Origin: Muscardinus avellanarius
Taxonomy: Eukaryota; Chordata; Mammalia; Rodentia; Gliridae
Assembly: GCA_963383645.1 (NCBI GenBank)
Contig: OY726576.1
Span: forward strand, 8,918,102-8,982,101
Reading direction: 5' to 3'
DNA: 64,000 bases
Both the position numbers and the translations under genes were made by a program. The notes under the pieces were generated by a model. It was not told the origin of the DNA and searched no databases. It saw only the letters and a list, made by a program, of their open reading frames with translations. The first letter of the stretch is position 1. Every line of letters begins with the position of its first letter. Below, one piece after another: positions 1 through 10,864 of the stretch.

Positions 1-170
1 GAGACAGGAGGATGGAGGTCCGCGGACAGTCTCAGCTACTTAGTGAGGCCCTCTGCAATTCAGTGAGACATGTCTTCAAAATAAAGAATAAAAAATAGGG
101 CTGGGAGTATAGCTCAGAGGTAGAATGCTTCTGGGTTCCATCCCCAGTACTGCAAAAAAAAAAAAAAAAA
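1..170 (+). repeat. B1-ID dimeric SINE, 5' end cut by window edge
   Basis: The copy begins inside the left 7SL-like half (GAGACAGGAGGAT, then CTCAGCTACTTAGTGAGGCC). It continues through the A-rich linker into the ID-like right half with a pol III A-box-like TATAGCTCAGAGGTAGAATG and a B-box-like GGTTCCATCC. It ends in a 17-base A-run. The 5' end lies before the window. Confidence 0.93.
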
Positions 171-229
171 CACCTGCTATAAAGGAATTTTTGCTTGTCA
201 GAGTACACAACCTCTAAAATATCCACGCA

Positions 230-858
230 CAGTCCTGCACCACACAATAGTGTTTGGTCCAGATGAACTGCACATAGCACAGTGGACCCATGAGCTTATG
301 AAACAGTTGAACAATTCTTACTGCCGAGTGACATGAGGCCCTGATATGAGAGCAAGAGGTATTACTCACAGTCTGCGGTGCTGCTGGTGTAAGCAGACTT
401 ACGGCCATGCCAAGCGTATAACAGCACACAGACAGCTTAGTACATAGTACTTGATGAACAACAGTAAACACCCGTGTTACTAGTTTATGTATTTACTACA
501 CTATGCTTATTTTTAAAGGTTTTCTCTTTGGTTTTGAGACAGGGTGTCTCACTAGTTTGCTCAGGCTGGTCTCAAACTTCAGGACTCAAGCAATCCTTCC
601 AAACACTCTGAGCATGCATCAGCACCCCAGGCTATACTTTTTAATTATTAGAGTATAGCCCTTCTACTTATAAGAGCATGGCTATTGCAAAACGATGCAC
701 CTTGCTGGCCAGCGGCCTCATCTACCTCATGTTCACCATGTCTCTAGAGACCGTGTCAAGAGACTGACCTCTACCACCTAGGTTTGCATAAGTACCCGCT
801 GTGCTGTCTGCACAACAAAACCACCTGAGGACACATTTCTCAGAACATAATGCATGGC
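230..858. mobile_element. Tigger-like (Tc1/mariner class) DNA transposon remnant, split by a SINE
   Basis: Recognisable blocks are TTACTAGTTTATGTATTTAC (before the SINE at 518-633), then TATACTTTTT..ATTATTAGAGTATA and CTTCTACTTAT after it. The right end has CCTAGGTTTGCATAAGTAC and ACACATTTCTCAGAACATAA. These match an old non-autonomous Tigger-type family as I remember it. The exact family name and the left boundary are uncertain. It has no usable ORF and is a fossil. Confidence 0.6.
518..633 (-). repeat. 7SL-derived monomer SINE (B1/FLAM-like)
   Basis: On the minus strand it reads as a 7SL left-monomer: TTTTGAGACAGGG, GGCTGGTCTCAAACT and CAAGCAATCC on the plus strand are the reverse complement of the Alu/B1 body. 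There is no ID half. It interrupts a DNA transposon, so it is younger than that element. Confidence 0.75.
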
Positions 859-893
859 TGTGTGTGTGTCCGTGCGTGTGTGTGCGTGTGTGT
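859..893. repeat. (TG)n microsatellite, interrupted
   Basis: A run of TG dinucleotides broken by CC and CG steps sits directly at the right edge of the Tigger-like remnant. Confidence 0.9.
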
Positions 894-1249
894 ACAAAGA
901 GTGCGAGCATGGGCATGCAGTAGGAGCCTGAGAAAAGGAATACATAATTTAACTGGGCTTTTCTCTGACTTCTTAATAACAAATTGGGTCTTGTATCTTT
1001 AATATATTACAAATGCAGTACAGTACAGACATCTTCCTTATTATCTTTAATGCCTCTTAAATAAAACACTTCTGTTCTTCCTCATGAAGGAACACAGCAA
1101 AGAATGGAAGGTATTTTACAACTACTGAGTATTTCAGATAAACAGAGTTGACCTCAGTAGCCCTGAGAAATACAAAATCCCTGAGAAATAAAATCAGGTG
1201 ACCCTGGGACACCTAAATGAAAGGCCAGTGCTGGTTCCTGGTCCCTGTT
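894..1249. other. Unique sequence, nothing recognised
   Basis: AT-rich single-copy-looking DNA. I see no gene, repeat family or regulatory motif that I can support. Confidence 0.6.
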
Positions 1250-1334
1250 TCCCTCGCTGACTTTGAACTCTGGGCTCCAGGGCTCCTCGGCCTCCCAGCA
1301 AGTAGAACTATAGCATGAGCCACCTGCCTGGCTT
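1250..1334 (-). repeat. Degenerate 7SL-type SINE fragment
   Basis: Plus-strand TTTGAACTCTGGGCTCCAGG, CTCGGCCTCCCAGCAAGTAG and CATGAGCCACCTGCCTGGCT are the reverse complement of a 7SL/Alu-like monomer end. The element is short and old, with no tail visible. Confidence 0.6.
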
Positions 1335-2321
1335 GGATGGATGGTTTTTTCCTCTTTCTAAGGAAGAAGACCTTGTCACTTAGTCCAAGGACAGAACGGG
1401 ACATATGGTGGATGTGTACACTTGAGCGTACACAGGCTCAACGACTTCTTCCTGGAAGCAGGTGCTAGCCACATACCACAGTGCGGGAGAGAGGCAGCCC
1501 TCCCCCCTCAGGTGCTCTGATCCGGTCTGCAGAAACAGAAAGCAAAATAGCAAACTCACGCAGATTAACTGTGATTTTAGGAGAGGCACAAACATTATAC
1601 AAAAGCTCCTCTGGCCACAGTTCTTACCCCAGGGCTCTGGGTCAGAGAGAATGAAGTCTTCCTCCTTGGGGAGGATGGAGGCTTGCTTGGGTCAAGCTCA
1701 CCTCCGTTCTTAGTGTCTTGTTCACCGAAACACACTTTGTACGACTGATGGGAGGTCCTGAATAGTCAAGGTGTGTGTGTGTGTGTGTGGAGGGGGGAGT
1801 AGGGAGCCTCGGGGAAAGGCCAGAGAAGTACAGGCCTATGCCCCACCCTTCAGTCCCTATCTCTGACCACTGACTCTGCAGGGACTGCTCAGATCCATAA
1901 GCAGGTTCTTGAGGAGAGAGGAGGACATGTCGTCCTGGGTATGTGCTTGATTTTTCTCTAGAAATTGCTTTCTGAGAGGTGACCTCCTCGACTATTCCTA
2001 AGACTCACGTAAGCCAAGTCTTCTCTCCTTCGTCCTTCATTTGCCCTTGGACTGACTGCCAGGATTATTAGGCAAAGCATCACCAACACAAATCATACTT
2101 GTTAAGAGAGAAAGCTATCTTTAGAGGCCCGGTTTTGCTTTTAATTATCGGACTGTTTCAAAGGAAAGATTTTCATTTTATCTTCGCTCGGATAATCTTT
2201 CTGAAAGATGCCTCAGGCATGAGTATGGAGAGAGTCTGAGGGCTGCGAGAGGTGAGTTTGCACAAAAGGAAAGGCTGCTTTGGAAAGGGGCAGGCACACA
2301 TTCAAGCACTCAAACAATCAT
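1335..2321. other. Unique sequence with one (GT)n run
   Basis: No gene or known interspersed repeat is recognised. A pure (GT)n microsatellite lies at 1771-1789, followed by a G-rich stretch. The small open frames here carry no family signature. Confidence 0.6.
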
Positions 2322-2523
2322 ACTTACTTACTTATTTACTTATTGGGGACACCAGGAATTGAATCCAGGAGCATTCTACCCCTGAGCTAGACCCAAAATT
2401 ATTTTTATTTTTTATTTTGCAGCAGGGTTTTGCTAAGTTGTTGAGGCTGGCCTCAAATCTGTTAATTCTTCTTTCTCAGTCTCCTGAGTACTAAGATTAC
2501 AGGTATGCTCCACCAGGCCCATC
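2322..2523 (-). repeat. B1-ID dimeric SINE
   Basis: The reverse-complement ID half (GGAATTGAATCCAGGAGCATTCTACC) precedes the reverse-complement 7SL half (GTTGAGGCTGGCCTCAAA, ending at CACCAGGCCC). The tail at the left is a (CTTA)n run rather than plain T. Confidence 0.9.
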
Positions 2524-3026
2524 AGGAGTCATTTATTGAAAAAAAAACTATTTTCTTATTGAAATAAGCATACACACACATAATGGGCTATTAAATTTAA
2601 TCAAGATTCCTGTAGTTAAATGTCCTCAAAGCAGTTTTATAAATAGGTTGTTGCTATTATTATACAGACGTCATAAGATGAGGATGAAGTATAAGATTAT
2701 GCATATTAGAACTAAGCCCAGACCAGACACAAAGAAAATAAAATATTTCTCCTTCAGTTTTTAATTTTAAAAGTATCTAAAATGAACGATCTCAGTATGT
2801 TAATTCACAGTCTGAAAATAACTTTTGGTCAGAGAAATCTAACCTAAAATAAACATGAAATCTCAAACAAAGATATCTCCTTATATGTTCAGAATGGTTC
2901 CCCCTGAAATCCTCAAATCTTAAACTTAAGACAATGACGGAACTCAATAGAGACAGTGAAAAAAATTAATTGGGATGTAAGGTTTGAGGAGGTTCATTTT
3001 ATTTCCTAATCTATGTAAGTTCTTTT
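2524..3026. other. Unique AT-rich sequence
   Basis: AT-rich, with several short A-runs. No repeat family or gene feature is recognised. Confidence 0.55.
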
Positions 3027-3263
3027 AAAATCCCAAATTGAGGCTGGATGTGGTGGTGCACACTTGTAATCCCAGCATTCGGGAGGCTGAGACCGGAGGA
3101 TCATGGTTCATGAACAGCCTCAGCTACTGAGCAAGGCCCTTTACAACTCAGTGAGACCCTGTTTCAAAATAAAGAATAAAAAAGAGGGCAGGGTTGTAGC
3201 TCGGAGGTTGAATGTCCAGGGTTCCATCCTCAGACCCGAAAAAAAAAAAAAAATCCCAAATTG
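3027..3263 (+). repeat. Full-length B1-ID SINE with target-site duplication
   Basis: The SINE body occupies 3041-3249. It is flanked by perfect direct repeats AAAATCCCAAATTG at 3027-3040 and 3250-3263, the hallmark of L1-mediated insertion. The copy has both halves and a 15-base A-tail, so it is fairly young. Confidence 0.96.
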
Positions 3264-3268
3264 TCCTT

Positions 3269-3450
3269 TTTATTTTTTATTTTTTCGTACTGGGGATTGA
3301 ACTCAGAAGCATTCTACCTTCAGGCTATACCCGCTGCCTTTTTTTATTTTTTCATTTCACTAAGATGCTGAGGCTTTCTTTGAACCTGCGATCCTTCTGT
3401 CTCAGCTTCCCAAGTACAGAGATTACAGGTGTGCACCATCATGCCCAGCT
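3269..3450 (-). repeat. B1-ID dimeric SINE
   Basis: Reverse-complement copy: T-rich tail at left, GGGGATTGAACTCAGAAGCA (ID), then TGCTGAGGCT and GCGATCCTTCTGTCTCAGCT (7SL), ending ATGCCCAGCT. It lies six bases from the preceding + strand copy. Confidence 0.9.
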
Positions 3451-4635
3451 CTCATTTTTGTTAAATGCCCAAAATACAATCAGTCTAAAAGAAAAAGAAT
3501 GCAAAATCCTTTAACGAAGTTACTTCATGGAAGAAGTGCTAAGTTCCAATTTCCTCCCTCCAGGTTTGCCATTCTTAATTAACTGTTACTTCAAACGGGG
3601 GTGGGAAAGTGGCTGATGCACGCGTGTGAATGAGGCATTATGTTGGAGCCATCTCAAGTCGCCTGGACTGGTTAGTTCAAGTTGAAATCAATGGAAGGAC
3701 AGGGACTTCAGAAAGGGCCATTTGTCCTGACGTTTCCTACACACAGCCAACCCTAACAACTATTTTAAGAAGGGCATCCTCCCCATACCAAGGCTGGAAA
3801 ATAGCCCTGATCAACAGAGATTGGCAATTAGGGCTGTAATGAGCCTGGATAAGTACTCTTGCTGGAGAACCCCCCCCTTCTCCTATCATCTCCACCTTTC
3901 CCCACCTCCCTCAGTGGCCCCCCCTAGAATTTCCTGCCCTAGTCTGGACATCCCTTGCCATTCCTTCAAGACTTTATTCTTCTTTTGTGTAAAAGCATCT
4001 TGCTTTGGTTATTCCTTTGCACTCCACTGTCCGGTAGGGGTTATCATGCAGATATAAAATTACTAAAACATGTATGCCTTTGGTTTCTAGGGCCAAGCAA
4101 AGAGTTCACAGGAACCGTAAGCAGGGCTGGAAGGAACGTCTCCGTGCCCTTTGTGACACTGTGCACACGAGCTGGGTGGCGATCCAGGCGCTGCCTTGGC
4201 CTTGTTGGCTAGCCCAGCAGGGAGACTGGAATCCAGGCTGTTTTGTGCACTTCACATGCAGCCTCTGAGGTTCTCATAGCTTGGGATGAATCTTCTCATG
4301 TGATATTAAAAAGTGAATTTCACACATCCACAATTTAGAGTCCCATAAGTATTTCAGCCATACTTTAAAAAATAGGTCTGACTTAAATGATACATTACAC
4401 TGTTTCCACAATTAATATTAAATTAATATGACTCGTTCAGCCTCTTGGAATGGAAATAGAGGGGCCACCTGAGCTAGATGACCTGGATTCCAGGCACAGC
4501 TCTGTCCCAAGAAGTTGTGCAACTGGAGAAAGCTCCTTCGAATTCCGGAGCCTTAGTTTCCTTGTCTGCAAATTATACACAATGACACATTCTTTGTCTG
4601 CTCCCTTCTACCTTCATTATTTGGAGTATGCTTTC
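3451..4635. other. Mostly unique; weak LTR-like stretch at about 3,613-4,050
   Basis: No gene is recognised. The central part has a C-rich tract near 3,870-3,930 and a TTATTCTTCTTTTGTG..CTTTGGTTATTCCTTTGCAC segment that reads like an LTR R/U5 region. I cannot assign a family or confirm the ends. The rest looks single-copy. Confidence 0.35.
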
Positions 4636-4830
4636 TTTTTGTTTCTGATTTAATACTGGAGATCAAACCCAGGGGCATTCAACCACTGAGCTACACCCTA
4701 TTTTATTTATTTATTTTTTAATTTTGAAACAGGATCTCTCAAATGTGCTGAGGCTAGCCCCGAACCTGCGATCTTCCTGTCTCCGCCTCCAAAGTACTAG
4801 GATTACAGGCACGCGTCACCACACCTGGCT
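4636..4830 (-). repeat. B1-ID dimeric SINE
   Basis: Reverse-complement ID half (GGAGATCAAACCCAGGGGCA) and 7SL half (CTCCGCCTCCAAAGTACTAG, ending CACACCTGGCT) are both present, with a TTTATTTATTT linker. Moderately diverged. Confidence 0.9.
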
Positions 4831-5745
4831 CTTATAATGATAATGTTAAGGAGATTATAAATGTAGATGTTATCTTAGAATCATACGTTTCCCCCGGAAA
4901 CACAATTTATCTCTAAAATGAAAGCCACATTCAAATGGGCCTGAGTAGCTGTAAAACAAGGCATTACTATTGTGTATTGAAGAGCAACCCACAGAGTTAA
5001 GACATAGTGGTATTTCTACAACAACTCTTCAGTATCAAAGCACTCTTTCAGGATGCCAAACGCTTGCCCAGTCCTTGTAAGGCCAACAGTCTTCAAATAA
5101 TTGCCCCTTTCATAAGCTGTGTGCTTTCGCTTGATTATTTAAAGTGTGTTTGCTTCCATGGCTTATATAGAAACTGAAAAACATCCCTCACTCTAACAAG
5201 GCCCAGAGGCAACGGGAAGGATCCCAGAGGTCAGAGAGTTGGATGTGAAGTGATTCCCAAGAGTTCCCCTCGTATATTATTTTAGCAAATGTCTCTAACT
5301 TCTAATTCAGGCCAGGCTGGGAAATAGCAAAAACTGCGCCTCTTTAACTAAATTCCCTGACCCTGGTGGGACAAGTTCTTGCATCTCCCTGAGTGTCAGC
5401 ACTAATAAGCACCACTACTGAACGTTGTTTTGTTCCTTGTGTCTGCAATCAATTATTTTGTTTCTTCAGGGAAAAGAGTTTGACCTGGCATACTCTAAAA
5501 TGCTAGGAGACCACAGGCAAATTTCAAGAAGCACCAGAATGACGTCGACACCCTAACCTGGAGACTAAGAAAACGCATTGTCATGGGCAAGAGAAGTCGG
5601 CCTCCGTGCAGTCAGGAGGAATGAGCATCAGGCGCCTTCCCCGCTGCCTCTAAATGCTTATATCCTGGGCTCTGACCACTGACTCCCCAAGCTTCTCCAA
5701 GCTCTTTCTATACATTTCACCATGTGTTTTTACATATCCTTCCTC
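4831..5745. other. Unique sequence, nothing recognised
   Basis: No interspersed repeat or gene is supported. Base composition is mixed, without CpG enrichment. Confidence 0.55.
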
Positions 5746-5960
5746 TCTTTTTGGGGGGGGAAGTTTGGTATTGGAAAATGAATCCAGGGGCATTCTACCT
5801 CTAAGCTCCACCCCCAACCCTACTTTATTTTTTTTAAATTTTGAAGCAGGGTCTCGGTAGGTTGCTAAGAGTATCCCTAAATTGCTGAGGCTGTCCGTGA
5901 ACCTGTGACCCTTCCGTCTCGGCCTCCCAAGTACTGGGCTCCCAGGCTTGCACCAAACAT
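5746..5960 (-). repeat. B1-ID dimeric SINE
   Basis: Reverse-complement copy starting with a G8 run at the tail side, then TGAATCCAGGGGCATTCTAC (ID) and CTCGGCCTCCCAAGTACTGG (7SL). It carries an extra segment in the 7SL half (TTGCTAAGAGTATCCCTAAA). Confidence 0.87.
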
Positions 5961-6429
5961 CAAGGCAGCCTGGTCTACATATTCTATTTAAGTTAGGAAG
6001 TAGGCTGAAAACGCTTAGCGTCCCTCAAATCTGGTAAGACTAGAATGTCAATCTGGGGGTGACCCTCATGACCTAAGTTCATTAAAATCAGTAAAACATT
6101 CTGAAGATGTGGCTTGTAGCCAGAAGAAGAAAAAAACATCTTATCCTGGAACAGTAATCAAGCTGCTTTAATAAGAGAAAGTTAAACCAAAACTAAGGAA
6201 TAGCTCAATAACGGAAAAGTCAGGATGACTATAACCTTCCAATTTCTCATCTCTAAGTCACCTAAAGGCAGACGTTATCCATAATACCTCAGCATCAAAA
6301 TCAGGAAATATTTTACTTTATGCAAAAGAAAAACAAATTCACATTTCTCTTATTTCAATGTCCCAATTAAATAAAAATAGTCCACTTTTTAGAAAGCACT
6401 GACTTTAATTTGTTGCTTTGTTTCTATTT

Positions 6430-6530
6430 TATTTTAATCTATTTAATTTTGAGGCTACTGGCTGCTGAACCCAGAGTATTACACAGTCTAGTCCAGTCTT
6501 CTACCTCTGAGTTATGCCCCCATCACTTTA
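6430..6530 (-). repeat. ID-like half-element, degenerate
   Basis: GCTGCTGAACCCAGAGTATT and TTCTACCTCTGAGTTATGCC are the reverse complement of the ID/tRNA-Ala-like unit. No 7SL half follows, so this is either a solo ID copy or a truncated dimer. Confidence 0.6.
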
Positions 6531-6866
6531 TTTTTAGGCTGGTTTAAAGTCATAGGAAAACATGCTTTTCTTAAAAAAAAAAAAAAAGAATCTAGCCACA
6601 TTTTCCATGACATTAATTGGTTTACAATGCTATTTTGGAAATATCTGTAGTGGTCATTTTCAACAAAATTATTGTGGTTGCCTATATTTAATACTGGTCA
6701 AATCACAAATATGATTAAGCCATTACATGTGCTTTTATTTTTAGTCCACCCTACTTGAAAACAACCCTCAAGGTAAAAGAGAGAACAAAATGGTATTTAA
6801 TTATGATCATTACATAAAGAAGTTGAATCAGGTTTTATGGACTGTCACTAAATTAATTATTGTTTT

Positions 6867-7084
6867 AAAAGTAGTTGTTGGCCGGGTGTGGTGGCGCACG
6901 CTTGTAATCCCCGTGCTTGGGAGGAGGAGACAGGAGGATCATGCAGGTTCGAAGCCAGCCACGCTGGCTTAGAAGACCTTGTTTCCAAATAAAAATATAA
7001 AATAGGTCTGGGAGTGTAGCCCTGAGGTAGAAGGGCTTCCAGGAACCCCAGTGCCACCAAAAAAAAAAAAAAAAAAAAGTAGTT
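6867..7084 (+). repeat. B1-ID SINE, 'GGTCTGGGAGTGTAGCC' subfamily, with TSD
   Basis: This copy carries diagnostic differences: TGTAATCCCCGTGCTTGGGA, AGCCAGCCACGCTGGCTTAG, and a right half reading GGTCTGGGAGTGTAGCC..GGAACCCCAGTGCC. Perfect 10-bp direct repeats AAAAGTAGTT flank it at 6867-6876 and 7075-7084. Confidence 0.94.
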
Positions 7085-7449
7085 CTGAAGTTTTATTCTG
7101 AAGTTTCAAAAAAAAAAGTTATCACTAAGATATATTTTGGCCACCTTTCTCATTCTCCAAAGGCCAAATTTCTTTTAAAAAACCAACTTAATTTGTTCTC
7201 ACCATCCCTTAACTACTGACTTCCTGTAAATGTCTTTAAATAAGATATCTATCTTGACTATTTTGAGTAGCTGGACCCTTGAGTCTTCAAACTCTAGCCT
7301 TATCTTGGTTTTGATCTTTCTTAACCCACCTTCAGCTTACCCTGGGCAGTATGCTTTCCTCATGAGGCTGCTCCCCCGCCTCCCAGCCAGAAGAATGGAC
7401 CAAATTAAAATATCCAAGTACTAAGCAACACAGAGATCCTCATGAAGGA
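7085..7449. other. Unique sequence, nothing recognised
   Basis: Short stretch between a SINE and an LTR. I see only an A-run near 7,110 and no gene signal. Confidence 0.5.
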
Positions 7450-7843
7450 TGCTATAGTTTGGAGTCTATATGTCCCCAAAAGCCAATGTGTTAAAGGCTC
7501 CTTCCCAGCCAGAGTGCTGTTGGGAGGTGGTGGGGCCTTTAAGAGGTGGAGCCCCCTACATGGGAAGTGGGAAGTCCTCAGATCACCGCAGGAGGTATGT
7601 CTTTGAAGAGGATATTGGGCCTCAGCCCCTTCCTCCTCCTCTTTTTGTTTTCTGGCCATGAGGTATACAGCTTTGGTCCATCACACATTCCTACCATGAT
7701 ATCCTGCCTCACCAGTGTCTGCACCACAGGCCAAGAGCAATGGCTTATGGGCTGGAAACTCCAAAGCTGTGAGCCAAAATAAACCTTTTCTCTCCACAAG
7801 TCTATTGTCTCAGCTATAGTAACAGAAATATTGCTAAAATGGA
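7450..7843 (+). mobile_element. ERVL-MaLR solo LTR (MST/THE-like group)
   Basis: It begins TGCTATAGTTTGGAGTCTAT and TGTCCCCAAAAGCCAATGTG and continues with GGGAGGTGGTGGGGCCTTTA. Near its 3' end are AAGCTGTGAGCCAAAATAAA and CTCTCCACAAGTCTATTGTC, the usual MaLR poly-A-signal region. No internal retroviral sequence adjoins, so it is a solo LTR. Sub-family naming is tentative. Confidence 0.85.
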
Positions 7844-7867
7844 AGTAAAAAAAAAAAAAAAAAAAAA

Positions 7868-8015
7868 CACCTGGCCAGGCATGGAGGCACACATCATAAT
7901 TCTAGCACTATCAGGGTTGACCTGTTTCCAAATATAAAAAAAAATATATATGGCTGGTGGTATAGTTCAGAGGTAAAGTACTTCTGGCCTCATTCCCTAG
8001 CACCACAAGACAAAC
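7868..8015 (+). repeat. Partial B1-ID SINE
   Basis: Starts CTGGCCAGGCATGGAGGCAC, lacks much of the middle of the 7SL half, and continues into the ID half (GGCTGGTGGTATAGTTCAGA). An A-run at 7847-7866 precedes it, between the MaLR LTR and this copy. Older than the full-length copies. Confidence 0.82.
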
Positions 8016-8237
8016 AACTGAAGGACGAAGGAAACTACTCTTTTAATGAGACAAAAATCTAAACTTTGCGTGAACTTCAATCTTAATGAGCTAGTGGTTA
8101 AGAGGTAGTCCCAAGGCCCTAGGGGTACCACTGGGCAACCTTAATGCAATCTTAGGAAAGACAATGATCACAGGATATAATAATCTCATTAAACATTCAG
8201 ATCTTATATTGCTGAGAGTGCTTTTCATAGCACAATC

Positions 8238-8412
8238 TTTTTTTAAAAAAAATGTAGTATTGCACTACTGGGGATTAAACTAAGGGACACTCTACCCCTG
8301 AGCTATATTTGCAGCCCTTTTTATTTTTTATTTTGAGACAGGATCCCCCTAGGTTGCCTAGGCTAGCCTGTAACTTGCAATCCTCCTGCCTCTGTCTCCA
8401 AGTCCCTAGGAG
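8238..8412 (-). repeat. B1-ID dimeric SINE
   Basis: Reverse-complement ID (GGGGATTAAACTAAGGGACA, CTACCCCTGAGCTA) followed by the 7SL half (TTGCCTAGGCTAGCCTGTAA, CCTCCTGCCTCTGTCTCCAA). The extreme 5' end of the element is lost. Confidence 0.87.
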
Positions 8413-9621
8413 GTGTCCTTATCAACACAATAGAGTGCTGGGGACGATATGGAAGTTACATCACTTAAACAACCAGTGGTAAAAGAAGATTTGGAGTATG
8501 TCATTGTTAATTGGGCTCTGCCGCTAATGGGGTGGGAACAGAGGCCCAGAAGCCTCAGGCAAATTGGGCAGGGTCCCATAGACACATGCGTGGAGCTGAG
8601 AAAGAACCACTTTATTTTTTTTTAACTGCTGGGGTCCAAACCATTCTGGTTCATAGGCAAGGGCAAAAAAGATACATATGTTTAGTATCTAGAAAAATCC
8701 ACATGAAAGTGGGAGTAATAAAGACATTCTATATTCATGCAGAAGAAAGGGTTCCATACCAAATATTAGTGGTCTCAGGAATATAGACTTTAAATGAACA
8801 TTGGAAAAATTAGAATTATTTCACAATGACATGAGCTGTTCCACAAAGTAGTTACTTTTATCCGCATAAGGACCTTGCTGTTCCTCTGTTCTGGGAGGTT
8901 ATCACGGGATTGCTTTGCTGGGTGAGAGATGGGATTAAATGTCCCTCTAATGTCTTTTCAGAAAATCAAAGTGGGTGAGTGCAAGTCACTAGGATATTAT
9001 CAGCCTCTTTCAAGTTCCTCTGCATCACAGTCTAGACATGCCCTCTCTGTAAATACACTGCGAAATGTGTCTTGATGTTTATTCTGTATGCGAATATTGA
9101 TTACATTTCAAGTGGTAGTTAGAGGGGGAAAGATTGACTGGGAAATGACTGTCCTATTTTCCGATCGCAAACACTGCTGGAGCTAATAAAGAGGACAGTT
9201 TCCTACTACTTAAGCAGCCATCATCTTTCCAATGTGTGGACTTGAAAGAGGCCCTTGAAACAGTCAAGCCATCAAGGAGACCACAAAAGGCAGCTAAGAC
9301 CACAGTGATTCATACTGGCTACACTTCCTAAGACTGTTTTCTGCCCCCAACTACTGACAACTACTGTTCTGAAGTCAAAGCTCTGGGTTTCAGATTTGGG
9401 TCAGTTTTGGTCATCCATGTGACAGTCTCTGGGAAACAAAGAGTTCCAATTTCAGGCTTCCAGCCAACATTTTAATTTGGGGAAGCTTCCATGTGTCTGT
9501 CACACAGTCATCAATTTTATTTTATAAACTGGATACAATATCCTGAGTCATCATGTGTCATAAACCATTATATATGGCTTAGCTACTATATAGCTTTGTC
9601 ATGTCTCACTTTACCCACTGT
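8413..9621. other. Unique sequence; possible very old MIR traces
   Basis: No gene is recognised. A weak MIR-like phrase (GAGGCCCAGAAGCCTCAGGC near 8,540) is too diverged to call. The rest appears single-copy. Confidence 0.5.
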
Positions 9622-9668
9622 AAAAAAATATATATATATATATATACACATACATATATAGATAGATA

Positions 9669-9723
<55 letters not shown>
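9622..9723. repeat. Compound microsatellite (TA)n-(GATA)n-(GA)n
   Basis: A TA run with CA interruptions, three GATA units, then more than 50 bases of pure GA. It directly abuts the tail side of a minus-strand SINE, so it probably grew from that SINE's A-rich tail. Confidence 0.95.
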
Positions 9724-9726
<3 letters not shown>

Positions 9727-9940
9727 ATTTTTTGTGGAACTGGGGTAGAACCCAGGGGCATTGTACCTCCAAGCTACACCTTCCGCAGCCACTCTTTTTA
9801 TTCTTTATTTTTGAAACAGGGTCTCAGTGAGTTGCTAAGGGCCTCACTAAGTAGCTGAGGCTCTCAGCGAACCATGATCCTCCTGTCTCAGCCCCCCGAA
9901 TGCTGGGATGACAAGCGTGCGCCACCACCACGCCAGGCTT
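9724..9940 (-). repeat. B1-ID dimeric SINE
   Basis: Complete reverse-complement copy: GTGGAACTGGGGTAGAACCC (ID), then TTGAAACAGGGTCTCAGTGA and the full 7SL half, ending CCACGCCAGGCT. Confidence 0.93.
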
Positions 9941-10090
9941 GTAAAATGATATTTTTAAATTAAATACCTGGAACTTACTTAGAAAATTTTCTGCCATGTT
10001 AACTTCCTCTTAGCAGCATGGAGCTGGTTAGAATGATCAAAACTAGCCGGGCATGTGGCACACACTTGTAATCCCAGCAGTTGGGAGACT
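9940..10090 (+). repeat. Local duplication, copy A (pairs with 10,968-11,118)
   Basis: The 151-bp stretch matches the second copy almost throughout, e.g. GGAACTTACTTAGAAAATTT and GAGCTGGTTAGAATGATCAA. It crosses from unique DNA into the first about 45 bases of a SINE, and both copies share the same deletion in that SINE start (GGGCATGTGGCACACACTTG). Confidence 0.93.
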
Positions 10091-10257
10091 AGGACAGGAG
10101 GATCACAGTTCTCAGCCAGCCTCAGCTACTTAGTGAGGCCCTCTGCAACTCAGTGAGATCCTGTTTCAAAATAAATAATAAAAAGTAGGGCTGGGGGTGT
10201 AGCTCAGAGATAACATGCCCCTGGGTTCCATCCCCAGTACTGAAAAATAAAAAAAAT
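10044..10257 (+). repeat. B1-ID dimeric SINE overlapping the duplication
   Basis: Full dimer: left half from AGCCGGGCATGTGGCACACA, CTCAGCTACTTAGTGAGGCC, then an ID half with GTGTAGCTCAGAGATAACAT and an A-rich tail. Its first about 45 bases are duplicated 1,028 bp downstream. Confidence 0.92.
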
Positions 10258-10864
10258 ACTAAGACAACCGCCACGCACAGTTAAATGAACTGGTGCAAAG
10301 GGAAAACGAGTCTTTGAAAATCCTGCCTGTTCTTTAGTTTACAAATATGGAAATTACTGTTGTTTAGCTTAAGGGAAATAAAAACACCAGAGATCTGAAG
10401 AAATGAGATATAAGGTAAATCATGAAATGCAGATAAATCATGCTTGCTCTTCTTTAAGCAAGTTCCCTTCTCTCCAGCAGTTGTATCACAAAGTAATTTT
10501 ATTAAGGTTTCATGGAAAGGTCATTATTGCCTTTCTACAATATTAAAATCTATCTTAGCATACAGAAATCCCCCACGAGCCTGAATTATTAGCTCAAGAC
10601 TAAGTTTATTAAGGTTTTGGCACGACTCAGTATTAACTTTCTCCAAATATTACAACCAATTTCAAATTGGATGAACAGTAGGAGATAAAACTTTGGTGCA
10701 TAAAAATAAAATAAGGACAATGGTAGCACCGCATATGAGTCCTTAGAGATTAACTTTGCATAGTCTCTAAAATTGTGAGGCAGCTTATCAAAGCTGTTCA
10801 TTCTGTATTGGCACTTTCATGCACAAAAGAATCCCTGTATCAAAATAAACTAATATACTTAAGA
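10258..10864. other. Unique sequence between the duplicated copies
   Basis: AT-rich single-copy-looking DNA with no recognised gene or repeat family. Confidence 0.55.

Noticed and set aside
5750..5760. G-quadruplex from a G8 run
   Set aside because: A single G-run at a SINE tail junction, without the additional G-runs needed nearby.
7405..7892. Several frames of 63-104 residues on both strands
   Set aside because: All lie in the MaLR LTR; solo LTRs encode no protein.
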